Origin: Parapedobacter luteus
GTDB lineage: Bacteria; Bacteroidota; Bacteroidia; Sphingobacteriales; Sphingobacteriaceae
Assembly (NCBI RefSeq): GCF_900168055.1
Contig: NZ_FUYS01000002.1
Coordinates: 682,888-746,887 of the forward strand
Length of the DNA stretch: 64,000 nucleotides
Reading direction: 5' to 3'
Shown: in pieces, positions 18,161 to 26,824 of the stretch
Position numbering within the stretch: position 1 is the stretch's first letter
How the letters are laid out: the number at the start of each line of letters is the position of its first letter
Notes under the pieces: model-generated
The model's input: only the letters and a program-made list of their open reading frames with translations
What the model was told of the DNA's origin: nothing
The model's database searches: none
Translations under genes and position numbers: made by a program

Positions 18161-19262
18161 AGTGGTTTTTATCGCTGCCTTATGTGCAGTGAGTGTATTG
18201 CCGGTTGTTGCGCAGTCCAACCTAAAGGAGGGTAACAACAATTTTGCATTATACACCAAATCCAAAGATTTCAAACACTTGGAGGCCGCTCGTAAGTTTG
18301 CTGATGAAGCTTTTAAGACCAAACGCGACTCGGTAAATTTCCGTAATATTTTATTGCGTGGATTGGTTTACAGCACCTTGGCGGTCGTTGATTCCAACCG
18401 TACCCAGAAATACACGGCAGATCCGATCGATGTGGCGTCGGCCGCGCTCAGGCGGCTGACAAACAACAAGCAACAGAGCTATGAGCATGGTCCGCAAATC
18501 AACTACATCCGGCGCTCGATAGCCAATGCTTACTTGATTAAAGCAAACCGGGCGGTAGCCAAAGCCAATTACGAAGAGGCCTTCCATCAATACCGTAAGG
18601 TCGATTCCATTAGCGGCTCGGCGATTGATGTCAAGCACAACCTCGCCGTATTAAGCACCAAAATCGGCGGCACCGATGACGCTATCCAGCGCTACGAGGC
18701 TTTTACCGCCCAGCGGGAAACGTCCTCTCCTGCTTATATCCTTGAATTGACGGCCCTTTACGGGAAAAAAGGAGATAACAGGGCCATTTTGAATACCCTG
18801 CTCAAAGGCAGGGAGCAGTTTCCCGAAAACAAGGAGATTTTGTTTGCCCTTATCAACACGTATGTGGCCAATGAGGCCTATTCGGCCATCGTGCCTATTA
18901 TCGAACAGGCTATTGCACATGAGCCGGAAAACGTAAACCTCAATTACATCGCCGGCTATGCCAACGAAATGGAAGGAAATCACGCCGCCGCAAAGCGGTT
19001 CTACGAAAAAGTGATAAGCCTTGATGCCAACAACTTCGAGGGTAACCTCGAACTTGGACTGCTTTATTTGAGAGAATACATGGCCAATCCGGACGATGAA
19101 GAAAAACAAAACAAAGCTCAGGAATATTTGTTAAGAGCAAACCAAATCAGACCTTCAGAGGTAAATACATTAAAATCCCTTGCGGTGCTGTACGATCAGT
19201 CAGGAAACATTGTCCAGTTGGAACGAGTAAATAACATATTAAATCAACTCACAATAAACTAA
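18153..19262 (+). CDS. Exported TPR-repeat protein, 369 aa
   Basis: Begins with a standard signal peptide ([22 protein letters not shown]), cleaved after VVAQ or before, so it is exported to the periplasm. The rest is a series of TPR-like helical hairpins (for example [68 protein letters not shown]). The start at 18153 gives an eight-base overlap with gyrA; earlier in-frame Mets (18084, 18087, 18117) would overlap gyrA further and put a basic extension before the signal. The function is unknown. A second TPR gene follows four bases later. Confidence 0.8.
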   Translation: MTKVVFIAALCAVSVLPVVAQSNLKEGNNNFALYTKSKDFKHLEAARKFADEAFKTKRDSVNFRNILLRGLVYSTLAVVDSNRTQKYTADPIDVASAALRRLTNNKQQSYEHGPQINYIRRSIANAYLIKANRAVAKANYEEAFHQYRKVDSISGSAIDVKHNLAVLSTKIGGTDDAIQRYEAFTAQRETSSPAYILELTALYGKKGDNRAILNTLLKGREQFPENKEILFALINTYVANEAYSAIVPIIEQAIAHEPENVNLNYIAGYANEMEGNHAAAKRFYEKVISLDANNFEGNLELGLLYLREYMANPDDEEKQNKAQEYLLRANQIRPSEVNTLKSLAVLYDQSGNIVQLERVNNILNQLTIN

Positions 19263-19266
19263 GATC

Positions 19267-20439
19267 ATGAAAGTGAAATCCATTTTATTAGGTGCACTGG
19301 TTTTTTCCACATCAGTGGCTTTTTCACAAACCAGTAACCTGAGGAAGGCAAAAGCCAGTTATGATAAGTTCAATGAAGTAAAATCCATCGGGAATGCAAC
19401 ACTGGGGGTAAGTGACTTGAACGCCGCCAAAGACGCCCTCGAAAAAGCTATTGAACACGAAAAAACAAAGGAATTGGCTGAAACGTGGACTTACTATGCG
19501 CTGGTCAATGCCGATCTGGCGCTGCTGGATTCCACCGAAGCGGCAGACGGTTACATCCAAAAAGCAGTGGAAGCGCGGGACAAGGCCGTTAGCCTGGATT
19601 CAGAAAAAGAGAACGAGCAAAACCTGAATATCCTCAATTCCATTCTGGCGCAACACGAACTAAATAAAGGCGTACAAGCATGGGACAGCCAGGACTTTGA
19701 AACCGCGTACGGCGCTTTTGACCGCGGCCTGAAATACCTTCCGGGTGATACCACATTACTGTATTATTCGGGCTTGGCAGCCGTAAACTCGCAAAATTAC
19801 GACAAGGCTTTGGCCAAATATGTCGAGCTGGTACCGGTAGATAGCTTCTCCAACAACCGGCAAATCATATTGGACGTATCAAGACTGTACTTAATGCAGG
19901 GCGATACCGCAAACGCCATTAAGTATGCCGAGCTGGGTTCAAGCAAATATCCAAACGATAGTGAGCTCGCTACCCAAAACATCGAATTGAACTTGATGGC
20001 CGGCAATCAGGAAAAAATCATCAGCACCATCAACGAACAAGTGGCTAAAGAACCGGACAATAAAAATTTGCACTATTACCTTGGAATCGCATACAACGAG
20101 ACCGGCGATCTGGAAAAAGCCGAGGCAGCTTACAAAAAAGCGTTAGAAATCGATCCGAACTACCTGGATGCAAATATCAACCTGGGTGGATTGATCTTGA
20201 ACAGGGGGATCGATCATTTCAACAAAACAAACAACGCTAACCTTGCCCAGTCTGAATACGATACCGAAATCAAAAAGGCTTACGATATCTTCGATACGGC
20301 ATTGCCCTATTTGCAGAAAGCAGTGGAAGTGGATGGCAAATCGTACTTGGCCTTGGCTAACCTGAAAAAGTACTACGAGATCAAAGAAGATCAGGCCAAA
20401 GTCGACGAGCTGCAAGCGCGAATAGACGCGTTGCAATAA
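19267..20439 (+). CDS. Exported TPR-repeat protein, 390 aa
   Basis: The N-terminal signal peptide (MKVKSILLGALVFSTSVAFSQ) is followed by about eight TPR-like helical pairs; the clearest is HYYLGIAYNETGDLEKAEAAYKKALEIDPNYLDANINLGGL at about 275-315. It looks like a paralogue or functional partner of the TPR gene four bases upstream; the two and gyrA are probably one transcript that ends at the hairpin 20468-20506. A role in envelope assembly is plausible from location but not shown. Confidence 0.82.
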   Translation: MKVKSILLGALVFSTSVAFSQTSNLRKAKASYDKFNEVKSIGNATLGVSDLNAAKDALEKAIEHEKTKELAETWTYYALVNADLALLDSTEAADGYIQKAVEARDKAVSLDSEKENEQNLNILNSILAQHELNKGVQAWDSQDFETAYGAFDRGLKYLPGDTTLLYYSGLAAVNSQNYDKALAKYVELVPVDSFSNNRQIILDVSRLYLMQGDTANAIKYAELGSSKYPNDSELATQNIELNLMAGNQEKIISTINEQVAKEPDNKNLHYYLGIAYNETGDLEKAEAAYKKALEIDPNYLDANINLGGLILNRGIDHFNKTNNANLAQSEYDTEIKKAYDIFDTALPYLQKAVEVDGKSYLALANLKKYYEIKEDQAKVDELQARIDALQ

Positions 20440-20467
20440 CGAAAAGCCATTCGACAAAATTGGAGCT

Positions 20468-20506
20468 AATAGCCCGCAGATACAATTATCCGCGGGCTAT
20501 TTTTTT
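20468..20506 (+). terminator. Rho-independent terminator of the gyrA-TPR-TPR transcript
   Basis: AATAGCCCGC (20468-20477) pairs with GCGGGCTATT (20492-20501), a 10-bp stem with a 14-base loop, followed by a run of T to 20506. The convergent pyrD stop codon lies in the loop, and the right arm encodes the last PyrD residues. Confidence 0.85.
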
Positions 20507-21514
20507 GCAAATGCGCGTTACCAAACCTGGCCCTTCATAAATAAAGCCGGTATATAGCTGCACGAGGGCGGCCCCCGCTTCCAGCTTTTCCTGCGCATCC
20601 GCCGGTGAATGTATCCCACCTACACCAATAATCGGAAACGCGTGATTGGATTTCGTTGCCAGGTAACGGATGACATCCGTGGCACGCTTGGTCAAGGGCC
20701 GGCCGCTCAATCCCCCCGATTCGTTTTTCCAGCGTCCTTCATGCTCCAATCCTTGGTGATCAATGGTCGTATTGGTCGCAAGGACCCCCGCAATACCGGT
20801 ATCTTGGACAATGGTTATGATATCGTCCAATTGTGAATCTGTCAGGTCAGGTGCTATTTTCAGCAACAAAGGCCTTGAAACATCCCCCTTCCGGTTGCGC
20901 TGTTGCAGCGTATTTAAAATATGGGTCAATGGTTCCTTGTCCTGCAATGCGCGCAGCCCCGGGGTATTCGGGGAGCTTACATTGACAACAAAATAGTCGA
21001 CAACATCGAATAACGCATCGAAGCATTTGATATAATCGCTTACCGCGTCCTCATTCGGAGTCGCTTTATTCTTCCCGATATTGCCGCCTATGACAATATG
21101 TTTGCGGTCTTTGAGGTGTTTCAGCCTGGTAGCGGCTACGTCCACGCCCTGGTTGTTGAATCCCATGCGATTGATTAACGCCTGATCTTCCACCAATCGA
21201 AACAAACGCGGCTTATCGTTTCCCGGTTGCGGCAATGGTGTCACCGTGCCGATTTCGATAAACCCGAAACCCAAGGCGGACATTTCTGCTACATATTCGG
21301 CATTCTTGTCAAACCCGGCGGCCAGACCGACGGGGTTCTTGAATTTCAGGCCAAATACTTCACGTTCCAACGATGGGTGTTCATAACCGTAGATCGATTT
21401 CAATAACCGCTTGCTTCCCCATAGCTTGCTGAACGATCGCAGGCCGCCGGAGACAAGCCGGTGGGCCTGCTCCGGATCGAGCGAAAAAAGGAGTGGTTTC
21501 ACGAGTTTATACAT
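20486..21514 (-). CDS. pyrD: Dihydroorotate dehydrogenase (quinone), class 2
   Basis: A 342-residue FMN enzyme oxidising dihydroorotate to orotate in pyrimidine synthesis, with quinone as acceptor. The N-terminal amphipathic segment ([19 protein letters not shown]) is the membrane-binding part of class 2 enzymes. Seen also: [12 protein letters not shown], the [10 protein letters not shown] loop, and [11 protein letters not shown] with the catalytic Ser near 180. VLATNTTI and [19 protein letters not shown] bind the FMN phosphate. A -7 box sits five bases upstream of the ATG, so the mRNA is predicted leaderless. The 3' end is inside the terminator of the facing operon. Confidence 0.96.
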   Translation of the reverse strand: MYKLVKPLLFSLDPEQAHRLVSGGLRSFSKLWGSKRLLKSIYGYEHPSLEREVFGLKFKNPVGLAAGFDKNAEYVAEMSALGFGFIEIGTVTPLPQPGNDKPRLFRLVEDQALINRMGFNNQGVDVAATRLKHLKDRKHIVIGGNIGKNKATPNEDAVSDYIKCFDALFDVVDYFVVNVSSPNTPGLRALQDKEPLTHILNTLQQRNRKGDVSRPLLLKIAPDLTDSQLDDIITIVQDTGIAGVLATNTTIDHQGLEHEGRWKNESGGLSGRPLTKRATDVIRYLATKSNHAFPIIGVGGIHSPADAQEKLEAGAALVQLYTGFIYEGPGLVTRICKKIARG

Positions 21515-21519
21515 GGTTG

Positions 21520-21527
21520 CAAAGGTA
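21520..21527 (-). promoter_or_regulatory. -7 promoter element of pyrD
   Basis: The minus strand reads TACCTTTG, an exact consensus match, five bases before the ATG at 21514. Confidence 0.55.
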
Positions 21528-21608
21528 GATGTTAGATTTTAGATTTGCGATTCACAAACGACGATTTTAGGGTTTTGACTTCCGACGCTGGACTGCTGAC
21601 TTTTTCGT
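21528..21608. other. Low-complexity phrase-like spacer between pyrD and the ABC-F gene
   Basis: The spacer is built from short near-repeats (TTAGATTTTAGATTT, ACGATTTTAGGG, GACTTCCGACG, GGACTGCTGACTTTT). No gene, operator or terminator is apparent. Similar degenerate GACTT/GACTG strings occur between genes in other Sphingobacteria. Confidence 0.4.
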
Positions 21609-21616
21609 ACCTTTGC
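21609..21616 (+). promoter_or_regulatory. -7 promoter element of the ABC-F gene
   Basis: TACCTTTG, an exact match, lies seven bases before the ATG at 21624; a near-leaderless mRNA is predicted. Confidence 0.55.
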
Positions 21617-21623
21617 ACACGAA

Positions 21624-23540
21624 ATGATTGCGATAAACAACCTTACATTTGAAATAGGCGCGCGCGCATTATATGACGAAGCCAGCTGGCATATCAAGCC
21701 CGGGGATAAAACGGGGCTCATCGGGGCCAACGGAACGGGAAAAACCACCCTATTGAAGCTCATCGTTGGCGACTACTCCCCCACCGCGGGCAGTATATCC
21801 ATGGCTAAGGATATAAAAATAGGCTATCTCAATCAAGATTTGCTGTCCTATCAGTCTGATAAGAGCATCTTGCATGTCGCCATGGAAGCCTTTGAGCGTC
21901 AAAACCAATTGCATGCCGAGATTGAGCGGTTGCTCAAAAAACTCGAAACCGACTATTCAGATGACATCATCCAGAAGTTGAGCGACAAGCAAACCGAGTT
22001 TGAAGCCTTGGATGGCTATAACATCGAATATCGGGCGCATGAAATACTGGCTGGCCTGGGATTCAGTGACGGCGATCAGCAGCGCCCGCTTTCGGAGTTT
22101 TCAGGTGGCTGGCGTATGCGGGTAATGCTGGCCAGGATACTGCTTCAGACACCGGACATCCTGCTGCTTGACGAACCAACGAACCACTTGGACCTCCCCT
22201 CCATTAAATGGCTCGAAAGCTATTTGCAGGCGTTCGAAGGGGCTATCGTCATTGTGTCGCACGACCGTTATTTTCTCGACAGGGTAGTCAATTCCATCGT
22301 GGAATCCAAACGGGGAAAACTGATCCAGTATGCGGGAAACTACAGCTTTTATTTGGAAGAAAAGGCGCTGCGGGAAGAAATACAGAGCAACCAGTATAAA
22401 AACCAGCAAGCCAAAATCAAACAAGAGGAACGGCTTATTGAACGGTTCCGTGCCAAAGCCAGCAAGGCGAAGATGGTACAGTCGCGTATCAAAGCACTTG
22501 AACGCATGGAAAAGGTGGATGATGTGGATGACTATAATCCTACCGTCAACTTCCGCTTCAAGTTCAGCAAGCAATCCGGAAGGCATGTCGTGCGGATGGA
22601 AAACGTGAGCAAATCGTATCCGGGACTTCCCATCCTCGAACATGCGGATGCTATCATTGAAAAGGGCGATAAGATCGCACTCATCGGTGCCAACGGGAAG
22701 GGCAAATCAACCCTGCTGCGCATCGTCGCCAATACGGACCGTGACTTTACGGGAACGTGCGAGACCGGGCACAACGTTACGCAGACGTTTTTTGCACAAC
22801 ATCAACTGGAAGCCCTGCACCTCGACAACGAGATCCTGCAGGAATTACAGGTGTTTGCGCCCAAGCACACCGAGACCGAACTTCGCTCGATTCTGGGGTG
22901 TTTCCTGTTTACAGGTGACGATGTATTTAAAAAGATACGGGTACTCTCCGGCGGTGAAAAATCCCGGGTTGCGTTGGCAAAAGCACTGACCGCTGACGCC
23001 AATTTTCTTATTCTGGATGAGCCGACCAACCACCTGGACATCCAGTCGGTCAATATCCTCATCCAGGCACTCAGGCAATTTGAAGGTACGTTCATCGTCG
23101 TATCGCACGACCGTTACCTGCTGGACCATGTGGCCAATAAAATCTGGTATATCGAAGATCGCCAGATAAAGGAATACCCCGGTACGTACCAGGAGTACGA
23201 GGAGTGGCAGGCCAAACGGATCACAAAAACGGCAGCCGCAGAGAAAAGCGGAACAAAGCCAGCCAAGGCAACGGCCAAGCAGGCTCCCCCGAAAAACGAA
23301 GACAAGGAGCAACAGGCCAGAAAGCTGAATAAGGAACTCGAAAATATAGAACGGCGTATCGATGAGATCGAAACATCCATTAAAACTACGGAAACTTTAA
23401 TGGCTGACGAAAACCTGTATACTGATCAAGCAAAACTTAATGAAACATCCCTGCGATACGACGGCCTAAAGCGGGAATTAGCCGGCTTGCAAAAGCAATG
23501 GGAAAAACTTGCCGAAGAAATTATGCTGTTAGCGGACTGA
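21624..23540 (+). CDS. ABC-F family ATPase (Uup/YdiF-like)
   Basis: A 638-residue soluble protein with two ABC ATPase domains and no membrane segments. First domain: Walker A GANGTGKTT (about 35), signature LSEFSGGWRMR, Walker B ILLLDEPTNHLD. Second: GANGKGKST, VLSGGEKSRVALAKAL and LILDEPTNHLD. The interdomain linker (about 240-310) is helical and charged, and the C-terminal roughly 90 residues (KSGTKPAKATAKQ, then a coiled coil to the end) resemble the Uup/YdiF tail. ABC-F proteins act on the ribosome during stalled or early elongation. Antibiotic resistance cannot be inferred from sequence alone. Confidence 0.93.
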   Translation: MIAINNLTFEIGARALYDEASWHIKPGDKTGLIGANGTGKTTLLKLIVGDYSPTAGSISMAKDIKIGYLNQDLLSYQSDKSILHVAMEAFERQNQLHAEIERLLKKLETDYSDDIIQKLSDKQTEFEALDGYNIEYRAHEILAGLGFSDGDQQRPLSEFSGGWRMRVMLARILLQTPDILLLDEPTNHLDLPSIKWLESYLQAFEGAIVIVSHDRYFLDRVVNSIVESKRGKLIQYAGNYSFYLEEKALREEIQSNQYKNQQAKIKQEERLIERFRAKASKAKMVQSRIKALERMEKVDDVDDYNPTVNFRFKFSKQSGRHVVRMENVSKSYPGLPILEHADAIIEKGDKIALIGANGKGKSTLLRIVANTDRDFTGTCETGHNVTQTFFAQHQLEALHLDNEILQELQVFAPKHTETELRSILGCFLFTGDDVFKKIRVLSGGEKSRVALAKALTADANFLILDEPTNHLDIQSVNILIQALRQFEGTFIVVSHDRYLLDHVANKIWYIEDRQIKEYPGTYQEYEEWQAKRITKTAAAEKSGTKPAKATAKQAPPKNEDKEQQARKLNKELENIERRIDEIETSIKTTETLMADENLYTDQAKLNETSLRYDGLKRELAGLQKQWEKLAEEIMLLAD

Positions 23541-23586
23541 CGGCCGGTGAGCTGTGGTTGATAAGGGGATATAGTATGTCACCAAT

Positions 23587-24882
23587 ATGATTAGAAAATT
23601 CGTCGTACTCGCTGTGCTGCTTCACATCGGGTTGGGCATCGCTGCCCAGAAACCAAAAAAGAAACGCGTGCAGCGCGAACGCAGCCCACAACAGGAGCTA
23701 CGCTATGACAACGTCAATTACCTGCCGGTCATCAAAACGGTACAGCTGTTTCCGGTAGAACAGGAAAATGCACTGCCGGTGATTGAGCTGCACAGCAATG
23801 AGCAGTTAACGCTGGCCTTTGACGATCTGCGGGCCGATGTCCGCAACTACTATTTCAGCATCGAACATTGCGACGCCAATTGGACTCCAAGCCGACTTTC
23901 GCCACTGGAATACGCCGAAGGCTTTAATGAAGAACGTGTCCGGGAGTATCAGCCATCCGTAAATACGCTTCAGCCGTACACCCATTACCGGGTCAATTTC
24001 CCCACGGATAATATACGACCGAAACTGGCAGGCAACTACCTGCTGAAGGTGTATGAAGACGCCGATAAGAGCAGGCTCATCATCACCAGGCGATTTTATG
24101 TGTTGGCCCCGTTGATGGCCATTACACCCCAGCTTGTTCCCTCCCCTGATGTCAGCAAACGCAATAAAAATCAAAAACTGAACCTCAACGTCAATACCGG
24201 AGGGCTTACGGTCAACAATCCCTACCAGGATGTCAAAATCCTGGTCATGCAAAATCAACGGCCGGACGTCCAGCAATGGCTCACCACGCCGCTCTTTGTA
24301 AGCAACAAGGAGCTGACCTATACCGATAATAAAACGCTGGACTTCGGCGGTGGCAATGAGTTTCGGTATATCGATTTGCGGAGCCTTCGCCTGGCATCGG
24401 AGCGGGTAGCCAGTATACGCATAGATAGTACGGCCAGCGTTGAGCTCGTGCCGGACAATAATTATAAAGATGCAACCTATGCGTCGGTATTTGACGAAAA
24501 CGGGGCGTTTTTTATCCGCAATCAGGACAAGGCCAATGCCGACACCGAATCCGATTACATTTCCGTCACATTTACCCTTGAGGACAAGGCGGTAGCGGAC
24601 GGCTCCGTATATGTTGTCGGTGGCTTCAACAACTACGTACAGGAAGCATCCAACCGCATGGTATACGATACGCTGCAACGCGCATGGCAATGTACTCTGC
24701 TGCTGAAACAGGGCCTATATGACTACGAGTATGTACACGTCAGTACCAGTGGTGCGATAAACACTTCATTCTCCAGCGGAAATCATTTCGAAACCAACAA
24801 TACCTATCAGATTCTGGTATACAACCGGCGCCAAGGCACGACGTGGGACGAGCTCGCAGGATATGCCGAGGTTAGGAATTGA
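23587..24882 (+). CDS. Type IX secretion system plug-domain protein (DUF5103)
   Basis: A 431-residue exported protein with signal peptide MIRKFVVLAVLLHIGLGIAAQ. The N-terminal region (LRYDNVNYLPVIKTVQLFP, LAFDDLRADVRNYYFSIEHCDANW, SPLEYAEGFNEERVREYQPS) matches the family annotated as T9SS plug protein in Bacteroidota, which closes the outer-membrane SprA channel. The C-terminal part (about 325-410; GSVYVVGGFNNYVQE, YDYEYV) looks like a carbohydrate-binding-type immunoglobulin fold. It may be co-transcribed with the ABC-F gene 46 bases upstream. The last 11 bases overlap the convergent aminotransferase gene. Confidence 0.8.
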   Translation: MIRKFVVLAVLLHIGLGIAAQKPKKKRVQRERSPQQELRYDNVNYLPVIKTVQLFPVEQENALPVIELHSNEQLTLAFDDLRADVRNYYFSIEHCDANWTPSRLSPLEYAEGFNEERVREYQPSVNTLQPYTHYRVNFPTDNIRPKLAGNYLLKVYEDADKSRLIITRRFYVLAPLMAITPQLVPSPDVSKRNKNQKLNLNVNTGGLTVNNPYQDVKILVMQNQRPDVQQWLTTPLFVSNKELTYTDNKTLDFGGGNEFRYIDLRSLRLASERVASIRIDSTASVELVPDNNYKDATYASVFDENGAFFIRNQDKANADTESDYISVTFTLEDKAVADGSVYVVGGFNNYVQEASNRMVYDTLQRAWQCTLLLKQGLYDYEYVHVSTSGAINTSFSSGNHFETNNTYQILVYNRRQGTTWDELAGYAEVRN

Positions 24883-25720
24883 CCATCGCCAGCCGTTCCT
24901 GGAGCATACGTGATATCCGGTTGAAGTAGCGTTTTTGTTTGTAGCCCATCACCCATTGCACACCGTGTACTGCATTGGTGTGGAATATTTCGTCCGCTTC
25001 ATTCATAATATCCGGACTTATCTGGGCCTCAATCACCTCCAAGCCACTATCCAGGGCCATGTCAATGACGACTTTGCGCATCACTCCATCAATGCAGCCT
25101 TCACTGATAGCCGGCGTGTAGAGCTTTTTGCCATACCACACAAATACGTTCGAACTGAGCGACTCGCAAAGGAACCCTTCCTGATTCAGGATCAGCACAT
25201 CATCCAACCCCTTCTTTTTACGGTACAGTCCGGCCATGACATACACGAGCGCATTCGCTGATTTCAGCTTCGATAATTCACTGTAGGGTTTTCGGTATTC
25301 AGCATAAACGTCGACAATGAGGCCAAGCTTTCGGTGCTTCACATCATCGGTGTCCAGTGGCGACACACTCATCACATAGGCGGCTTTATTCTGCTGCGGA
25401 CTGTAAAGCCCTTCGCCATCCCGGTAGATCTGGAGCCGTACACGTACATGCTGGCCATCCAATCCGTTCTTGCTGACCAACGCCGTAGCGCGTGAGCGGA
25501 TAAACTGCTCATCAACAGCCGCATCATATTCCAATTGGAGCATTCGCATGCCTTCCTGGAGCCTGGCCACGTGGTGGTTCAAAAAACGGATATCGCCATC
25601 CATCCATCGCATCGTCTCAAACAGTCCATCGCCATACCGAAATGCTCGGTTATTTGCGGTTAGGATAGCTTCCCTTTCGGGGACGTGATTATTATTAAAA
25701 TCTATATAGTGTACTGGCAT
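24872..25720 (-). CDS. Class IV PLP aminotransferase/lyase (PabC/IlvE-like)
   Basis: A 282-residue PLP enzyme of the D-alanine/branched-chain aminotransferase and aminodeoxychorismate lyase fold. Seen: NNRAFRYGDGLFETMRW at 24-40, VRLQIYRDGEG, the PLP-lysine region LSKLKSANALVYVMAG, LNQEGFLCESLSSNVF, and EGCIDGVMRKVV. The short length and FRYGDGLFET favour a PabC-like lyase (4-amino-4-deoxychorismate to p-aminobenzoate), but the specificity within class IV cannot be fixed from the motifs. It lies 18 bases downstream of rluD on the same strand, so it shares that promoter. Confidence 0.85.
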   Translation of the reverse strand: MPVHYIDFNNNHVPEREAILTANNRAFRYGDGLFETMRWMDGDIRFLNHHVARLQEGMRMLQLEYDAAVDEQFIRSRATALVSKNGLDGQHVRVRLQIYRDGEGLYSPQQNKAAYVMSVSPLDTDDVKHRKLGLIVDVYAEYRKPYSELSKLKSANALVYVMAGLYRKKKGLDDVLILNQEGFLCESLSSNVFVWYGKKLYTPAISEGCIDGVMRKVVIDMALDSGLEVIEAQISPDIMNEADEIFHTNAVHGVQWVMGYKQKRYFNRISRMLQERLAMVNS

Positions 25721-25738
25721 TAATATTAAATTGAAAAG

Positions 25739-26770
25739 TCAAAAATCAGCATGTACATACCCCCGCCACTTTTCCAGACACAGGCGGAAATCGTCGGGCA
25801 ACGGTGTGCTAAACGCCATTTTTTCCTTGGACGTGGGATGTATAAATCCAAGGCTTTGCGCGTGGAGCGCCTGCCGGGGCAGTAATGCGAAACAATTGTC
25901 TACAAACTGCTTGTATTTGCTGAATACGGTACCCTTCACAATGTGGTCGCCTCCATACACCGCATCGTTAAACAACGGGTGTCCAATAGACTGCATATGC
26001 GCTCGTATCTGGTGCGTGCGCCCGGTCTCCAGTTGGCAAGCTATCAACGTCACGTACCCAAAGCGTTCCAGCACCTGATAATGGGTCACTGACCACTTGC
26101 CTTTATCCGGCTCGCGGTACACAGCCATGACCTTCCTGTCTTTTACGCTCCGACCAATATATCCCGTTACGGTGCCATCCGCTGCAATGTCCCCCCAAAC
26201 CAACGCAAGGTACCTGCGGGATATGCTGTGATCAAAAAACTGCTTCGCCAGGTAAGTCAACGCCCACTCATTTTTGCCTACAACCAATAAGCCACTGGTA
26301 TCTTTATCAATCCGGTGCACCAATCCCGGGCGCCCGTCATTGCCGGGCAACTGCGGAAAATTGGAAAAGTGATAGACCAATGCATTAACCAAGGTGCCCG
26401 AATAATTGTTGTATCCCGGATGTACCACCATTCCTGCAGGCTTGTTGACCACGAGCAAGTCGTCATCCTCATATAGGATCTCCAATGGAATGTTTTCAGG
26501 ATAGATTTCAGTATCGCGGGGCGGATGCGGCAGCACAACGGAAATCACGTCCGACGGCTTTACCTTGTAGCTTGCTTTCACCTGCTGCCCGTTGACGAGT
26601 ACTGTCCCAGCGATAATGGCATGTTGGATGCGGTTGCGGGAGGCGTTTTCTATCCTGTTCATCAGGAATTTATCAATGCGCAATAGCGCCTGCCCCTTAT
26701 CTACAACTATGCGCAGGTGCTCAAATAAATCCTGCTCATCTGATTCCTGCAAATCCAAATCGTCTGACAT
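25739..26770 (-). CDS. rluD: Ribosomal large subunit pseudouridine synthase, RluD type
   Basis: A 343-residue RNA-modifying enzyme. An S4 RNA-binding domain (about residues 28-90, RIDKFLMNRIENASRNRIQHAI) is followed by the RluA-type catalytic domain with HRIDKDTSGLLVVGK, which contains the catalytic Asp, then ETGRTHQIRAHMQSIGHPL. It forms pseudouridines in 23S rRNA helix 69. Start: Met at 26770 (MSDDLDLQES) is preferred over an in-frame Met at 26926, which would cross the divergent promoters and overlap the neighbour. A -7 box is five bases upstream of the ATG. Confidence 0.92.
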   Translation of the reverse strand: MSDDLDLQESDEQDLFEHLRIVVDKGQALLRIDKFLMNRIENASRNRIQHAIIAGTVLVNGQQVKASYKVKPSDVISVVLPHPPRDTEIYPENIPLEILYEDDDLLVVNKPAGMVVHPGYNNYSGTLVNALVYHFSNFPQLPGNDGRPGLVHRIDKDTSGLLVVGKNEWALTYLAKQFFDHSISRRYLALVWGDIAADGTVTGYIGRSVKDRKVMAVYREPDKGKWSVTHYQVLERFGYVTLIACQLETGRTHQIRAHMQSIGHPLFNDAVYGGDHIVKGTVFSKYKQFVDNCFALLPRQALHAQSLGFIHPTSKEKMAFSTPLPDDFRLCLEKWRGYVHADF

Positions 26771-26775
26771 GGGCG

Positions 26776-26783
26776 CAAAATTA
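26776..26783 (-). promoter_or_regulatory. -7 promoter element of rluD
   Basis: The minus strand reads TAATTTTG, an exact match, five bases before the ATG at 26770. Confidence 0.55.
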
Positions 26784-26806
26784 GCTAAAAAGCCGTGCAT
26801 TTTGGC

Positions 26807-26814
26807 TAAGTTTG
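26807..26814 (+). promoter_or_regulatory. -7 promoter element of the desulfhydrase-like gene
   Basis: TAAGTTTG, an exact match, lies ten bases before the ATG at 26825. Together with the rluD element it forms a divergent pair within 55 bases. Confidence 0.55.
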
Positions 26815-26824
26815 CAAAAACAAC

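Noticed and set aside
21528-21608. Phrase-like spacer before the ABC-F gene as a CRISPR or tandem repeat
   Set aside because: The units are too short and irregular, with no constant repeat or spacer length.
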